From: Sipunculus nudus
Taxonomy: Eukaryota > Annelida > Sipuncula > Golfingiida > Sipunculidae
DNA length: 64,000 bases
Assembly (NCBI GenBank): GCA_026874595.1
Contig: CM049309.1
Location: 15,342,576-15,406,575, forward strand
Reading direction: 5' to 3'
Position numbers and translations under genes: made by a program. Under the pieces are notes generated by a model, which did no database searches, was not told where the DNA came from, and saw only the letters and a list, made by a program, of their open reading frames with translations. This document shows, in pieces, positions 25,980-38,700 of this stretch (its first letter is position 1; every line of letters begins with the position of its first letter).

Positions 25980-26744
25980 ATTTTTCTTGCGTCAACCGCC
26001 ACTCTTGTAGGCCCAGGGTGTGTTTCATCCCCATGACTGGGTCATAACACCGAGGAACCCCCGAAAGGCGCACTCATTTGTGAGTGAAACACGACTGATG
26101 GGCACAGTCTCCCCATTAAGCCTGCAGAGCGCTCACCCTTGGTGGGGGCCGACCTAGCCGTACCAACCCGACTCAGTAGGCAATCGGATAATTGGTCTGG
26201 TAAGCCTACTCGAGCCGTGATACTAGTAATATGGAGGAATGTTTCGCAGTGGTCCTGCATCTGGTTGCAATCATATTGTGGTAAACTGCCCATAATCTCA
26301 ACATTATGCTTAGAATGGTGAATAAACAAAATAGTATATATGTGAGCTCGCAACTTAAACTGAAACACCGTCTCCATGGACACGAGTCATTTCCTGTGTC
26401 GCCTGCAAGTTGCCTGCGTCCTGTAACCCGTGCAAGCCATGCTTGTGTTCATGCGATCAAAAATTCAACAAACATGCCGAGGAGTTTACCAATGTGCTGA
26501 GTTAAACAGGAACTTTTCTCGCTCATATTTGGTATTATTAGAAAGTACACAAAAATAGCTTACGAATGGTCTGGTTTATGTTGATTGACAGAGTATCTGT
26601 TGCCCATGAAGCGTTGTCAGAAATGACGAAAATACTTGCATCTTCAGAAGGCCTTATAATGCGATCTTCAGACGTAGCGGCAGTAATCTGGTCGTAATGC
26701 CAGAGAGTCAATATGACGCTAGGGCTGGCCGTGAAATATCTCAC
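25980..26744 (-). repeat. Family D interspersed repeat, copy D2, joined to a tRNA-like head
   Basis: GGCCCAGGGTGTGTTTCATC, CCGAGGAACCCCCGAAAGGC and TTTGTGAGTGAAACACG, then CATGGACACGAGTCATTTCC, TTACCAATGTGCTGAGTTAA and ATTAGAAAGTACACAAAAAT, match D1. On the minus strand the body directly follows the tRNA-like head at 26820-26745, so D may be a long tRNA-derived SINE-like unit, or a SINE may have inserted at its edge. Confidence 0.55.
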
Positions 26745-26745
26745 C

Positions 26746-26818
26746 GCCTCGGCCGAGATTCGAACTCACGATCTCCCGGCTTTGAGTCCTGCGCTCTACC
26801 CCTAAGCCACAGAAGCCG
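26746..26818 (-). repeat. tRNA-like SINE head (degenerate tRNA structure with A and B boxes)
   Basis: Read on the minus strand the sequence begins GCTTCTG TG GCTTAGGGGTAGAGC and ends GAGTTCGAATCTC GGCCGAGGC. The acceptor arms pair at six of seven positions. The D arm GCTT/GAGC pairs, the A box (TGGCTTAGGGGTAGAG) is good and the B box GTTCGAATC is perfect. The anticodon arm does not pair well (CAGGA against CCGGG) and no CCA-proximal terminator follows. It is therefore a pol III promoter head of a SINE or a tRNA pseudogene rather than a working tRNA. Confidence 0.6.
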
Positions 26819-27689
26819 GTTTGTTTATCTAATGTTATCCAGCATAATAAGTATACATGGAGAAGAGTTTCGCATATTCTTGAAAATACACGATTCTGTT
26901 ACAGATATTCCTGCTTTGATTGAATGATAAACTTGTGCAGTAGGCAAAACAACTAAAACAATAACCTTAGGTATAGTTTTATATATTTTAATACAAATAT
27001 CCATGGATTTCATCTTTCTTATCCTACCACTTCCGGATTTCACATTTTTGTGTTAATATTGCTGCGTCTTGTTTTTAATCTTCATATAAGTGGATTTCAT
27101 TGTTTTTTTATTTGCAATACATCGGAGTTCCATATTGTTTAAAGGTAATAATTTTTTATTTCATATTTTTGGTATTGATAACTTTGGATTGATTAAGTTG
27201 TATGCATCTTATTTCTTCTGTATTTCATCTCATTATATACTAAATACCTTTGAATTATACTGCTTTCAACTTAATACCTTTGGAGTACAGGTAAATATAT
27301 ACAAAACAGAGGTGAAGGATCTTAAGGTCATAACATTTCGAAACTCGAATGGAATTCTGAAGATGTACATGCAAAATTAAGTTAGTATTATAAAACGAAG
27401 CCGTTAGCTCCAAACGAACAATAAATTAAAACCTTTCATCCATCATAATCCTTTTCAACCTTCCTTGGTCCCCTTCAAGAACATAACACTTGTCATTTAC
27501 CTGAATATCACCTTTTGTATATGAGAGCCCTATATAATTAATGTATGACTTAACATTTGTCAATGGACTAAAACATATGATATTGAATAAATCGATTTTG
27601 CGTTTTTCTATTTTTTTTAAAGTCTTATTAATGTCAATCTGAGCATATCATTCCCAATGTTGTGCAACCTAGCCAAGAGTGGTGTGCCG

Positions 27690-27768
27690 ATTAATCGATT
27701 AAATCGATGATTGGTCGTTTTCTTTCAAAATCGATTACACATTTGCATAATCGATTAAAACCGATTAT
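27690..27768. repeat. ATCGATTA-rich repeat end
   Basis: GCCGATTAATCGATTAAATC, AAAATCGATTACAC, ATAATCGATTAAAACCGATT: five ATCGATT/AATCGAT words in 80 bp suggest a DNA transposon subterminal region. No partner end was identified, and the overlapping 92- and 63-codon frames are not supported. Confidence 0.35.
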
Positions 27769-27769
27769 G

Positions 27770-29320
27770 TATGCATATGCAAAGAATCTAACCATGTCAG
27801 AGATATACCAACACAAAGTAACGAACAGCATCAGCCAAGTAACGAAAGTAACGAACCTTGCGCTGTCAACAATCGTCCGCCAGCAAGTCGGCTTGTGATG
27901 CGGATGGATTGATGGTTTCATTATGAATACCAACGCTGGGTCAATATTTAAGGTACTAGAATACAGCAAATTCCACGGTAATAAAAAAGTACATATCTTA
28001 ACCTTTATCTTAACCTTTTACATCAATAATGGGCTGTGAACCAGGAGCACTTATTTTAGAGTCTCCACCTCTGTGTCCCAAAGAGTACACTAAATCCTTA
28101 TCATCTGATTTTCTTCATCTTCACTCCATAATAATTCCAAGGAATATGTACGAACTAAATTTGTCGGGATTTGTTATTCAATAAACCTATTATAAAAAAT
28201 ACCACAACAACATAACATTTCAATGGTGCAATACGTCAATCAGTATCACCATTAATTTAATTCAATTTCGTAGTATTCGTGTCAATTCCTGTTCTGTTAC
28301 AGCTGAAAACATGAACATTGAATGGGTAGAATAATCAATAGTTCAATCTTCAATAAAGCCCCTTCACCTCGTAACACCTAAGAAGTAGATATCCAGACTG
28401 ATTAATTCATCATCCGTAACACTTCTATTACGCGTCCAGGTTAATTACCACACCACAGACACAAAAAAACAATGGTTCTTCTTCCCAGGGTCCATTACAT
28501 CAAAGAACCTTTGAGAAATGAGGCCCCAGATCCAATTGACACCCAGGGGCTCGCTTCGTCATATTGATCGAAAGAGTCTGCTGACACAGGAGTTGCATCA
28601 CGCATGTAAATCGAAACTAAGATAATTGGATGAGTAAAGAATGTTCTCAATGGAATTGGTTTGATTGGTTTGCTTTGATTTTCATGTTCTGATACCCCGT
28701 AATTATGCGCCAATAATTAACTCAGTATTCCACTGGGTCGAATTATAAAAAATTTTTTTTTTGTTACCACAACTGCCATGCATGCTTAACTAACCAGAAC
28801 CAAAACCGTGGTCTACCCGTGAATTAAAACTGGGGTATAGTCATCCTCCACTGATTTGGCAGAAACATGATTATTACAACGAGTATTCTGATTAATAGAA
28901 AATCCTTAAATTTTCTTAATAATCATCCTTTAGATGCATATTTATATCGTTGTTACTCATTTTACTGCGGTCATTTGGGGTTTTTTTTATATAGCACATA
29001 CATTTGAATATATAATTTGATAACTTGTTGCACGGTGGGTGATATTATTGATAAAAAAACATATTAGGTAAACTAACACTTGTTGTTCATCACTCTTTTG
29101 AGACTCGGAAATATCAGATTTATCTTGTACCTTAATTTTCAGGCCCTCTTTACTAAATATAGTATATGCATTATATACGGTGAATATATAATACGTTTAT
29201 TGTCATTTTATTCTGTCAAACTAACAAGTCTAGCCCATCTAAACATCTCATCATCCCTGATATTTATGCAGTAAACAATTAATGAAATATGTGTGTATGA
29301 TTGTATCAACGTTTTAATAC
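27770..29320. other. Unassigned AT-rich intergenic sequence
   Basis: I saw nothing beyond short chance frames and a T-run near 28751. Confidence 0.4.
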
Positions 29321-29323
29321 ATA

Positions 29324-29613
<290 letters not shown>

Positions 29614-30050
29614 GAAGCTGAGTGTGACCGTTATACACTTTCGCTGAAACAAGGCACATTTCGATTAAGCACCATGTCCAAACGTGCTATGAAGGGAGAG
29701 AATAAAATAGGCAGAGCAATGTCGATATTTATAAAGCCAGTTCTTATTTTAAAAGTATTTCCCTAGTTCCTTTTGAACACAGCACGGAGACATAAATGTT
29801 GTATTCATTCTCAAGGTCGTCGTTTTTGACGACCGTATATATAGATGACAATGCTATATGCAACGCTTAATCAATAATACTTCCAATGCAACCCGAAGAA
29901 AAACTGAAACCCTAACCCAGTCCGACCTGACAGCATGCCACCGTATCAAATGTATACTGTTGCTGGCTTTTCAAATCACGACATTCGCGAAGGTGGAATT
30001 TCCATGAAAATAATATTTTCGTGAATTAAACGTGACATATGCAGAGTTGT

Positions 30051-30220
30051 CATTTTTCCTTGGTTTAAATTTCAAAAGAATTCCAGTCTATCCCGGAAAA
30101 AATGGATTTCCCAATTTTCCCGGGACAGACTGGATTATCATTTTACCCGGGAAGAATGAGAATTCTCATTTTTTCGGGGATAGACTGGAATTCTTTTGAA
30201 ATTTAAACCAAGGAAAAATG
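30051..30220. repeat. Fold-back repeat with perfect 44-bp arms
   Basis: 30051-30094 and 30177-30220 are exact reverse complements (GGGATAGACTGGAATTCTTT is within the right arm) and are separated by 82 bp that itself contains CCCGGGA and GAGAATTCTC palindromes. Confidence 0.85.
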
Positions 30221-30750
30221 AGAATTCTCATTTATCCCAGGAAAAACAGGAATCATTAATGGCAACTTTTAACTCTTTTGCTTTTAATTTTGTTTTGTTT
30301 TCTTTCTTCTTTTTCAGAAAGAAACTTTGATTTTATTTCTTTCACATTAATTCTGAACTGTTAAAGTAGTTAAAAGAATAAATGTACACTCACATGAAAT
30401 GAATTATGTGAATATAATATGGAGCTTACAATTTCAAGTGATATATATGTATAACAAGTTTCTATTGTTTTTGTATTATTATTATAATAATAGCTTTAGG
30501 ACAGATTCTTGTCAGAAAACAAGAAGCTGGGAAAAATGAGAATTTCAATTCTTCCCGGGGAAAACCAGAATTCTCAGTTGTCCCGGGAAATTAGAATCAA
30601 TTAAGTTATAGCGTAAAGGAATTAAATCCCATTCTTCCCGGGAAAAAACGAGAATTCTAATTCTTCCCGGGAAAAACAAGAATTCTCATTTTGGAATGGA
30701 AATTCCAATTCTTCCCAAGATGATTCTTGATCTTCCTAGATTCTCATTCT
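30221..30750. repeat. Array of palindromic CTTCCCGGGAA and GAGAATTCTCATT words
   Basis: Clusters at 30221-30255 and 30520-30740 iterate two self-complementary words, roughly every 25-30 bp: TTCCCGGGAA and TGAGAATTCTCA. About 265 bp of AT-rich sequence separates the clusters. The family is unknown. Confidence 0.7.
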
Positions 30751-31796
30751 TCCCTTGACATATATATTTATTTATTCAAAGACTGATATTTTAAATAAGT
30801 TCAGATGTTTCTTTATCTCTGTTAAGATGTCGTGTGCATATTATATAATTGATAAAAAAATGGTTATGTAGTATGTACATTATGTACTGTGTGGTAGATC
30901 ACGAAAACTGATATATCCGGAAACACTGAAGAATTGAAAATCAGGAAAATTTAATCTAGCGAATATTAAGCAAACCACAGTACATATAATACCTTTGACC
31001 ATCCTGTGTACATCTATTGACTTTAATAACACCTGAGAATATAATGCTTTAAATTTTGTAAAATATGACTGAAAACTAGGCATAATAGTGAAACCTGATG
31101 ATATGCATTTTTGAAATCAAAATTTTCATTCTCACCCTCTCTGGATATTGATATTTGTAGTGAATGTAATAAAATAGACCCTTTTGCCAGACATGGTATG
31201 CAGTTCCTTATTAAGGGAAGGTAGTTTCTTCCCTTATTGTTTTGCAAGACTACGCTGTGTTAATCTAACTTGTCCCTTTTTTGTAACGATCTTTCCGCTT
31301 AAAAAAAAACTATCCCACAAGGGTAAGTTATCAGCGTAGAGTCTGGCGTTTTTTATCATCTTTGTGTTTCGTTTTCTTCTTTGTCAGCCTTTCTGGGCTA
31401 CCATAAAATATATCCGCGTTTCTGAGTCTGACGTCTAGATTCGGCAGTGGCTTTGCTAGAGAGCCTCAACTGCATATAAACAGAGCCAAACGGGGCTTTA
31501 ACTGCCCGGGGAGATGGGCTGCCAATGACAACCTGAAGGTAGCAAGTAATAGAAGTCGATTTGTTGTTTCTTTGTCATCAGAAACTCTGTTATCTATACT
31601 GGTATCAAATTACCCAGCGAGGATACAAAACAGTAACAAAACGCCCTGCTTTCTGCAACGTTACTTATTAACTTGCAATGAAAGTGTTGAAGAAAAGACT
31701 GGTTTTCATCCCGAGGAAATTTCCTTATTTTTAAGCTGTACCTCATTGAATATAGATGACAAAGACTGCTAAAAATACTTTCACCTGTATGTTGGT

Positions 31797-31864
31797 GCCA
31801 TATTTATGTCTTAAAATATCATAAAATACTGCCATATTTATGTCTTAAAATATCATAAAATACT
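31797..31864. repeat. Perfect tandem duplication, 34-bp unit x2
   Basis: GCCATATTTATGTCTTAAAA and the following 14 bp are repeated exactly once. Confidence 0.9.
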
Positions 31865-32131
31865 GTCTCAGCATTGAAATGATTCAGCAAAATTGTGCTT
31901 ATTTCAAAGCAAAAAAAAAAAAAGTTCCCAGGATTTCGTTTCCCTTGTGTGTTTTAGTGTGTGGTTGGGAGAGGAGCTTGTCTGTGTTTTTGCCTCTCTA
32001 AACTTGATACTTTGCTGGCTACCTTAGGTTTCATGCTCCATGTATGATAAAAGCAACCATCACCAGGCCACATGTATTTTAACTGGCATTGTATAGATGG
32101 ATGCCTGTGTTCGGCTTAAATATTCTGAGTC

Positions 32132-32136
<5 letters not shown>

Positions 32137-32176
<40 letters not shown>

Positions 32177-32302
32177 GTATATATATGTGTGTGTGTGTCT
32201 TTGTATATGTGTGTATTATATGCATTTATGTGTATCAGTGTTACATATTTATACGTTTGTGTGTATTTATTAAAGAGAGAGAGAGAGAAAGAGACAGAGA
32301 GA
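32137..32302. repeat. Compound microsatellite (TA)n-(TG)n-(GA)n
   Basis: (TA)n at 32137-32186, TG-rich to about 32215, and (GA)n at 32273-32302. The 112- and 83-codon frames here are microsatellite artefacts. Confidence 0.85.
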
Positions 32303-33289
32303 GCTTTAACCATAAAAAATGCAATATCAAGCCAAATTGATTGATAGATATTTTTCGTGTTTTCTATAAAAAAATCAACATAAAAGATATTGAGATCCTC
32401 TGAGCTGAAGGCGTGATGGGTATCGATATCAGGTAACTGTCGGGTAAACATCAAATTATAGTACTATATTGCTTGTGATTACAAGCTTGGCTGTTTCAAA
32501 AAAAAGATTGCTTTATTTGTAAAATGTTCATTGATGCAAAGAATATTGGGTTCCACTCTGAACGCATAGATTTTAAATATCTTGTGCAACTTGTCTTTCA
32601 CTCATGTTTATGAATACTGGAATACTGGACGGCCGGGTATCTGGTTTGTAGTATGAACAGACGTATATTATCACATCAATATTCATTGTGTTTTTTTATA
32701 AAATGACTTTGATGGCACGTATATTACAATAATATACTCTCATCTTATACATGTTTCTGTTGCCATGTTAATGTATCCCCTTTGCTGACGATATAACTAG
32801 AAACAGTTAAGCTGTAGCTTCGTTTATAAAAACAGTTATATGTTAATTGAACAGCATCATGATTTAAAGAATAGCACTTACTTTTGTTCATATGGGAAAA
32901 ATATCATTTATTAATATAAATCTCACTCCTGGCAACTGGTTACAATACAGATACTGCAACCATACGGTATGTACAGTATTATGTATTATACGTTAATTCC
33001 ATTTTATTCCATTATCAATATGAATAAAATCAATACTCGCAAGCATTACACGTCTGTGTCTGTTGTAAAGGTTGTTATCCTATATATTATTCGAAAATGT
33101 GCGGGCGTTGGCCCTTACCTATAGAGCTCTATAAACCTACAGGCCATGCCATTGTGTGCACTATTAATCCCATATACCATACTATATATACCAAACCATT
33201 CTACAGTGAACAGTACAGGATCTGTTTGATGTCCTAGCTATAACACTATGGTTATCTCCTTGCTATATTTATGTCAAACCTACCTTTAC

Positions 33290-34480
33290 AGAATCCATAG
33301 CTGTTTGTCCCGTGCTTAGCTGGGCTGCTCGGTGTCTGGCCGATTACAGAACATTCAGAAACAAAGAGGTCCATCCGTTCAGGAAGACTACAGCACCACA
33401 ACTAACAAGGACAGCAGTTCCAAGTTACCACATCCCGGGGTTTCAATAAGCACCGACCTTTGCGTCCCGTTGCGCTCTCCACAGCCGCTTATGTGCTTAT
33501 TTTACATGGTTCAGCTGCTCGGGAACAGGTGGCATTAAAAATCAACATTTACAGGACTATACAGTGCATGTACTGTCTGTAGCAGAACATCCTCTATAAC
33601 AACAATGCCACATCCCCAAGCATCATCACAGCATCATTGAATACCACTACCGGCTTCCGTCAATCGCCAGGTCGCTACATGCAAGGAAGGGCAAGGGGAT
33701 TTGAAGGCTTTATTTTCTAGCGAGTTCCTGTGACAGAAATATGTAGCTACAGCCAGTCCAGTACCAGAGCTCTCTCTGCCAGCAGAGCAGAAAGCCCGAT
33801 CAGGACCCGGGGTTCCTATCTCACATTAGTCCCGTTATTGATGAGCAAAGGGACTAATCCCAAAGCACCGGCTGCCGCTACACGTTAGTTTTCATTTTCA
33901 TAAATATGGGCACGATCTACGAGGTTTCTAGGCCGTTAAGACATTAATAATACATACGACCCGCGCCGTCCCCGCCATACTGTGACGTCACGCGGGAATA
34001 TGCTAATGAGCTGAAATCTATTGTTCGTGAGCGGGACCGTTTTCAGGCGACAGCTACGAGGCTCCCACTAGCAGATCACTGGCTTTAATTAACATGCTTG
34101 CCCTGGCTCTCCCCGTGCTATTAGAGCTTAGTATGAGCTTCTGGCCAGATGCTACGGTCCTAGGACAGTCCACGGTGACCGAGGAAACACAAGCTAAGTG
34201 TCCTGCCCTCTGAAAGCCTGACCTCATATCATTTTGCTGCCAAAATAAATGGTCGATGTAGCTGTAAAATCCAGCCGAGAGTACGTGCAGATCCGTGTGT
34301 AACATTGATTTTATCTCGCCCAGTGTTCTCGTTTCTTAATAATTCAACATGGAAATCGGTGAACACCTTGTTCGTGTGAATCTGTTAATAACATACACCC
34401 GTTAACCTGTAGAGTTGGCGATAATCACGTGTCACAGGTGTTAGACAGATAACAAGGCCAACTGTTACTTCCGATTTACT
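33290..34480. promoter_or_regulatory. Candidate enhancer-like block with K50 homeodomain, CRE and octamer motifs
   Basis: The longest GC-balanced unique stretch in the desert. It carries a 9-bp inverted pair ATTAGTCCC (33825-33833) / GGGACTAAT (33850-33858), a TAATCC core (33855-33860), TGACGTCA (33983-33990) and the octamer ATGCTAAT (34000-34007). Frames of 68 and 83 codons are present but without splice or family support. The density of spaced, distinct motifs in unique sequence suggests a cis-regulatory module. Confidence 0.33.
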
Positions 34481-35233
34481 CTTCAGCAGATGAAAATATT
34501 AACAAACCTGCAAACATTTGACAACCCTAGAAGAGACTGCAAGTAGAACGGATCAACTGTGTTTCGTTTAGCTCGACCTACAAACATATTTTCACAGAGG
34601 TTCAATTAAAATTTGCACCGAAGGAATAGAGTGTATCTTTCTTCTAAATGACCTGTATTCTTCAATTTACCGAAACCTAAATGATATTGAAACACAACTT
34701 CCTCTATTTCATAGTTTTCCTTTGCAAGTAATAACAACAGTTAAGCCGCAAACACACAATTCCAAAGTATTCCTATTACTTGTCTGGAATATACTGCATT
34801 TGCCATATTTAAACACAAAAAAAATCTTAAATCAGGAATTCCAAAGAAATAGTTTGTACGTCAGTTTACTTATTTGTATTTATAATAACAACAGGCCTAC
34901 ATGCCTCAGTATTTATAGGATCTATTATCCGTATGAATATATTCCATAACGATGATAATGATGGATAACGAAATAGCCATAAACTGTTTGGAAAATAAGA
35001 ACTCTAAAAATGTTGTGTGCGTTATTTTCTGATGAGACACAAGTAAATTTTATAAAGCAATCGTCTCTACTCTAAAATATCCTACATTAAGCCTACATAG
35101 GCCTAGTGCGATTTATAATCCTTTTTACAAACAAACAATGTTACATACTAGCATAAGCTTTCAAAAGATGTTTATGTTTAGCCTAATGTAAAATTTAAAC
35201 ATAAATAGGCAAATAAGTAACAATTAAGAAATA

Positions 35234-35414
35234 CATTGAAACCGCTAAATTGTGGGCACCCTCCGGATAAGGTGGCATACTGCCCACTATATGAGGGTAA
35301 TGACTGTAACATAAATATAAAGAACGAGAAACATCAGGGCTTTCAAAAATTGCCCAATATATAGAGGTGCCCACTTTATGGAGGTGTCCATGTGCACCAG
35401 GAGAGGTTCCATTG
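35234..35414. mobile_element. MITE with CATTGAAACC termini and GTGCCCAC core
   Basis: The left end CATTGAAACCGC and the right end GGTTCCATTG are inverted. The interior repeats GTGCCCACTTTATGGAGGTG-like phrases also seen at 53460-53550. Length is 181 bp and it is noncoding. The left flank is TA and the right flank AA, so the target duplication is not intact. Confidence 0.5.
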
Positions 35415-35434
35415 AATCTGCGTTTATAATATGG

Positions 35435-35790
35435 CTTAAGTCTGTTTCATCCCCTCAAGACCACCTATTTTTTGGTATTATTCATTCCCTGTTGAGAGAA
35501 AATAAGTAATATAGGGTATAAGATTTATGGAGATAATTTTCAACTAGGGAAATAAACATCTACATAACACAGTATTTAAGGAACAGAATTATCCAAATTT
35601 ATGAGAACACCGTCGACATTTTTACCATATATCAGCACCACATATGGCAGTCAAGGTCATTGGTCACATGCAAAAACAGCCTCAACAGACAGCTGCGGAT
35701 AGGATGATATCATGTTAATACTCAAACAGATTTGACCAGCCAAAATAAAGATGGCTACTCATGCAGATTAACATCTGATCTGTCAGATCA
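35435..35790 (+). repeat. Family E interspersed repeat, copy E1
   Basis: GTTTCATCCCCTCAAGACCA, AACAGAATTATCC, GAGAACACCGTCGACATTTT, GTCAAGGTCATTGGTCACAT and AGGATGATATCATG recur in part at 39690 (plus), 46430 (minus) and 4060. It is noncoding. Confidence 0.5.
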
Positions 35791-35799
35791 TCGGAAAAA

Positions 35800-38700
35800 G
35801 TATAAAAAAATATGAAGCATAATTTTGAGAACTTTTTTTAAATTCTTGATTGATACATTAGGTTTTCACCTGCACAGAAGCTTCTCTAGGAAATTGTTAA
35901 AAAATATAACATTATAAGAAAATTATCTCTATAAACAGGTAAACACAGATTGAAGGAAAAGGGTATAAAAATAGCTAAATAAGCAGGCACTGGGTCTGTA
36001 TAGTTTTAATTGCCGTTTGTTACTAACAAAATAATGTCAGTAGTTGACACCACTGAGTCTGTATTATAAGAAATTGAAAATAGCTTAAGGATTTATCCTA
36101 AGTGGTAATAAACCAGAATCCTTCTGGGCCGCTGATGCATTTATTGATGTATCAGCGTACAAAAAATACAGATATTACAAGATTACCATTGACGGAATTG
36201 ACGGAAGTAAAGGGAAAACAACAAAATAGTAAACCTGCTCCCTATAAATGGCCACCAGAAAAAAAGAAGACTGTTCACAGCTGCTCCCTTCACTAAGAAG
36301 AAAGAGTTGGTGAAGTAAATGAAAATCTTAACAAAAAGACTTTATCCCATTGCAGTCCTTTCAGACAAATTAAACTAACGTTCCTCGGAAATCAATTACG
36401 ACACACCTATAACCCCGTTACTGCTTAAGCCAATTCTGAATAAACGCTTTTATCATATTTTTTTTTTTTGGAAAATTGCATTTTTGATCCCAAAGGTATG
36501 AACGTTTTCGTATTGGTGGACGTCTCGAAACTTAGGGTCACAATTGTTTTATAAGGATATTCTCTTTAATATGCTTAAAGTGCATAAACGAACTTTATGT
36601 ATTAATAAGTTAATTACCTGAAATAATGAGAATTAATTAGATAAATATACAATATCTTATGTAAAATCTTAACGTGATTATGTGCTTTAGATATTGAATA
36701 AGTTATAAGAAAATGAAAATTATGTTTAAAGGAATAATGTCCACATTTATAATTTCATCTTGTTTCCCTTATGTCTGCAAAAACTCTTCTTGAGCCATTA
36801 AAGATATTCTTCCTATTTCTGTCATAATCGCCTTGCTATAGAGTTGGAACTATAGAAGTTGCAACTGGAATAATGTAAGTGTATTTTTTTATCGCAGAAA
36901 ATAAACGTACTGCTTATTAGCCAATAAACAGGATTCAAGTTTCGTTGGTGCAGACAATAAGGAAGATTTTAGAACTGGCCGGGATGATGAAATTTGGAAA
37001 ACTCATTGTCCTCTTCTAAAATGGACAGTTAAAGATTTTAGGTGCCTTAAAACATCGTCAAAAGAATTACATACGGTTCTGTCCAATGTTACAATGGCAT
37101 CCATAAGCGCTCGCTGTGCAATTCCGTTACTGTGTAAATAATAGGCCTTTGAACGAAAACATCCTCAGTCAACGAGAAGGTTGGGTTGAATGTGTCCTAT
37201 TTCCCGGTATTATTACCCAATTAAGTTATTTCAGCGTTCTTTTCTTGCGGGTTCATTTCTAGCCTACAAACTTTTGATGGAAGAGTGTCCTTTTTGTATT
37301 TGAGAGCTATCCCTCGTACATACAAAAGGAATAAATCAAGCTCTTGTCATGAATGTATAAGCTTGTTAAGGAAAACCTACCCGGTCCCCTGTTGAAAAGC
37401 TATTATCTGCATGTGATTTACGTCAATGTACTTCTGATTAGCTTATAAACTGTATGATTTATTACTGGGACCACGGGGACCACTGACGCACCAAGTCATA
37501 TATTTAGAACATGCCTTGTTGTAATGCGGATTCGCTTATTTGTTCTTACGATGAGCGGTGAATTACAACGAGTTCGTCATTGAATAGAGTGCTTGACTTG
37601 CATGCTTAAGTTTAATACATCATATTTCTGACGGCTGTTGAATTATTTATGATGTTTCAAAGAAATATCCAAAACTTAACTTCGTTCATCTTCTGTAGCA
37701 TGGAAAGGAGTTGAAACGCTAGGTCAACAAAGAGAAAGCCAAAGACGATCAATGACGTCATGCCAAATGATTATTCTCTATAAATATTTATTCTGTATAT
37801 CATTTTATATATAATATATTTTTGACAGTTTTGCGACTATTTTTCAAGTGCTCAGTTTGGCCATACTGATTCAAAACCACAGCGTGTGCGCTTTTACTAG
37901 AAAAATAATTAACAAATTTATAAAAAAATACCATTTTATCAAAATTTACCAAAATATCTATACATAGGTAGTTTAAGACAGGTAGCGCCACCATTTTTTG
38001 TGAATAAGTTGCAGGCAAGAAATGTGGCGCTGAAAAAAACAACCGCGTCTTTGTTATATTTGGTAACAAAACGAAACATCATATATAGAAACTCCTCCAA
38101 TCCTATATTTGGAGGAGAAAAAAAATTCCAAAAGTCCTCGTTTTCAAAAATTTATATTAAAAATATTCTTAACGAAAATCGAATAGCTTATTAAAAAAAA
38201 GGAAAATATCACTCATGTCATGGCTCAGAGAAAAGTCTACGTAGTTTGAATACTTTTCACATAATCAACATATCAATAAAGTTTCGTGCTGTGAGCTGCA
38301 GCATATCTGGTGATATTTCATTACAAGCGATTGACGGCAAACAAGTGATACCGCACGCTGTGACATCCAATAAGGTCAAAGGGTTAAGTGGGTTATATAG
38401 AAACAGCAATTGAAATTTATCAGCAATCGTGGATCATTTCAGCCCTGGCTGGGACAGACATACGGCCATTTGGTCACCGGTACAGATGCCCGAGATATAT
38501 ACAATTTATATATATTTTGTCCAGTTTATTATCCATTTACAAAAGACATTCTCAACGAGCAATCGCACTGCATGTTCAGGCCGGTAGGTTTTGTCAAGTA
38601 AAATTAAATACAAAACAGAAACTTCGGCAGGAAACAGTTTTCTTACGTGTAATATTCCTTATTATCCTTATAATTAAAATTGTTGTTATTGCGGACCGGA

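Noticed and set aside
26746-26818. Functional tRNA gene on the minus strand
   Set aside because: Promoter boxes and acceptor and D arms are good, but the anticodon arm does not pair and the sequence continues into repeat D, so a SINE head or pseudogene is more likely.
27471-27486. TTGGTCCCCTTCAA, identical to the 5' part of mature miR-133
   Set aside because: The match stops after CTTCAA, where miR-133 continues with CCAGCTG. The upstream 80 nt contain no complementary arm to form a precursor hairpin.
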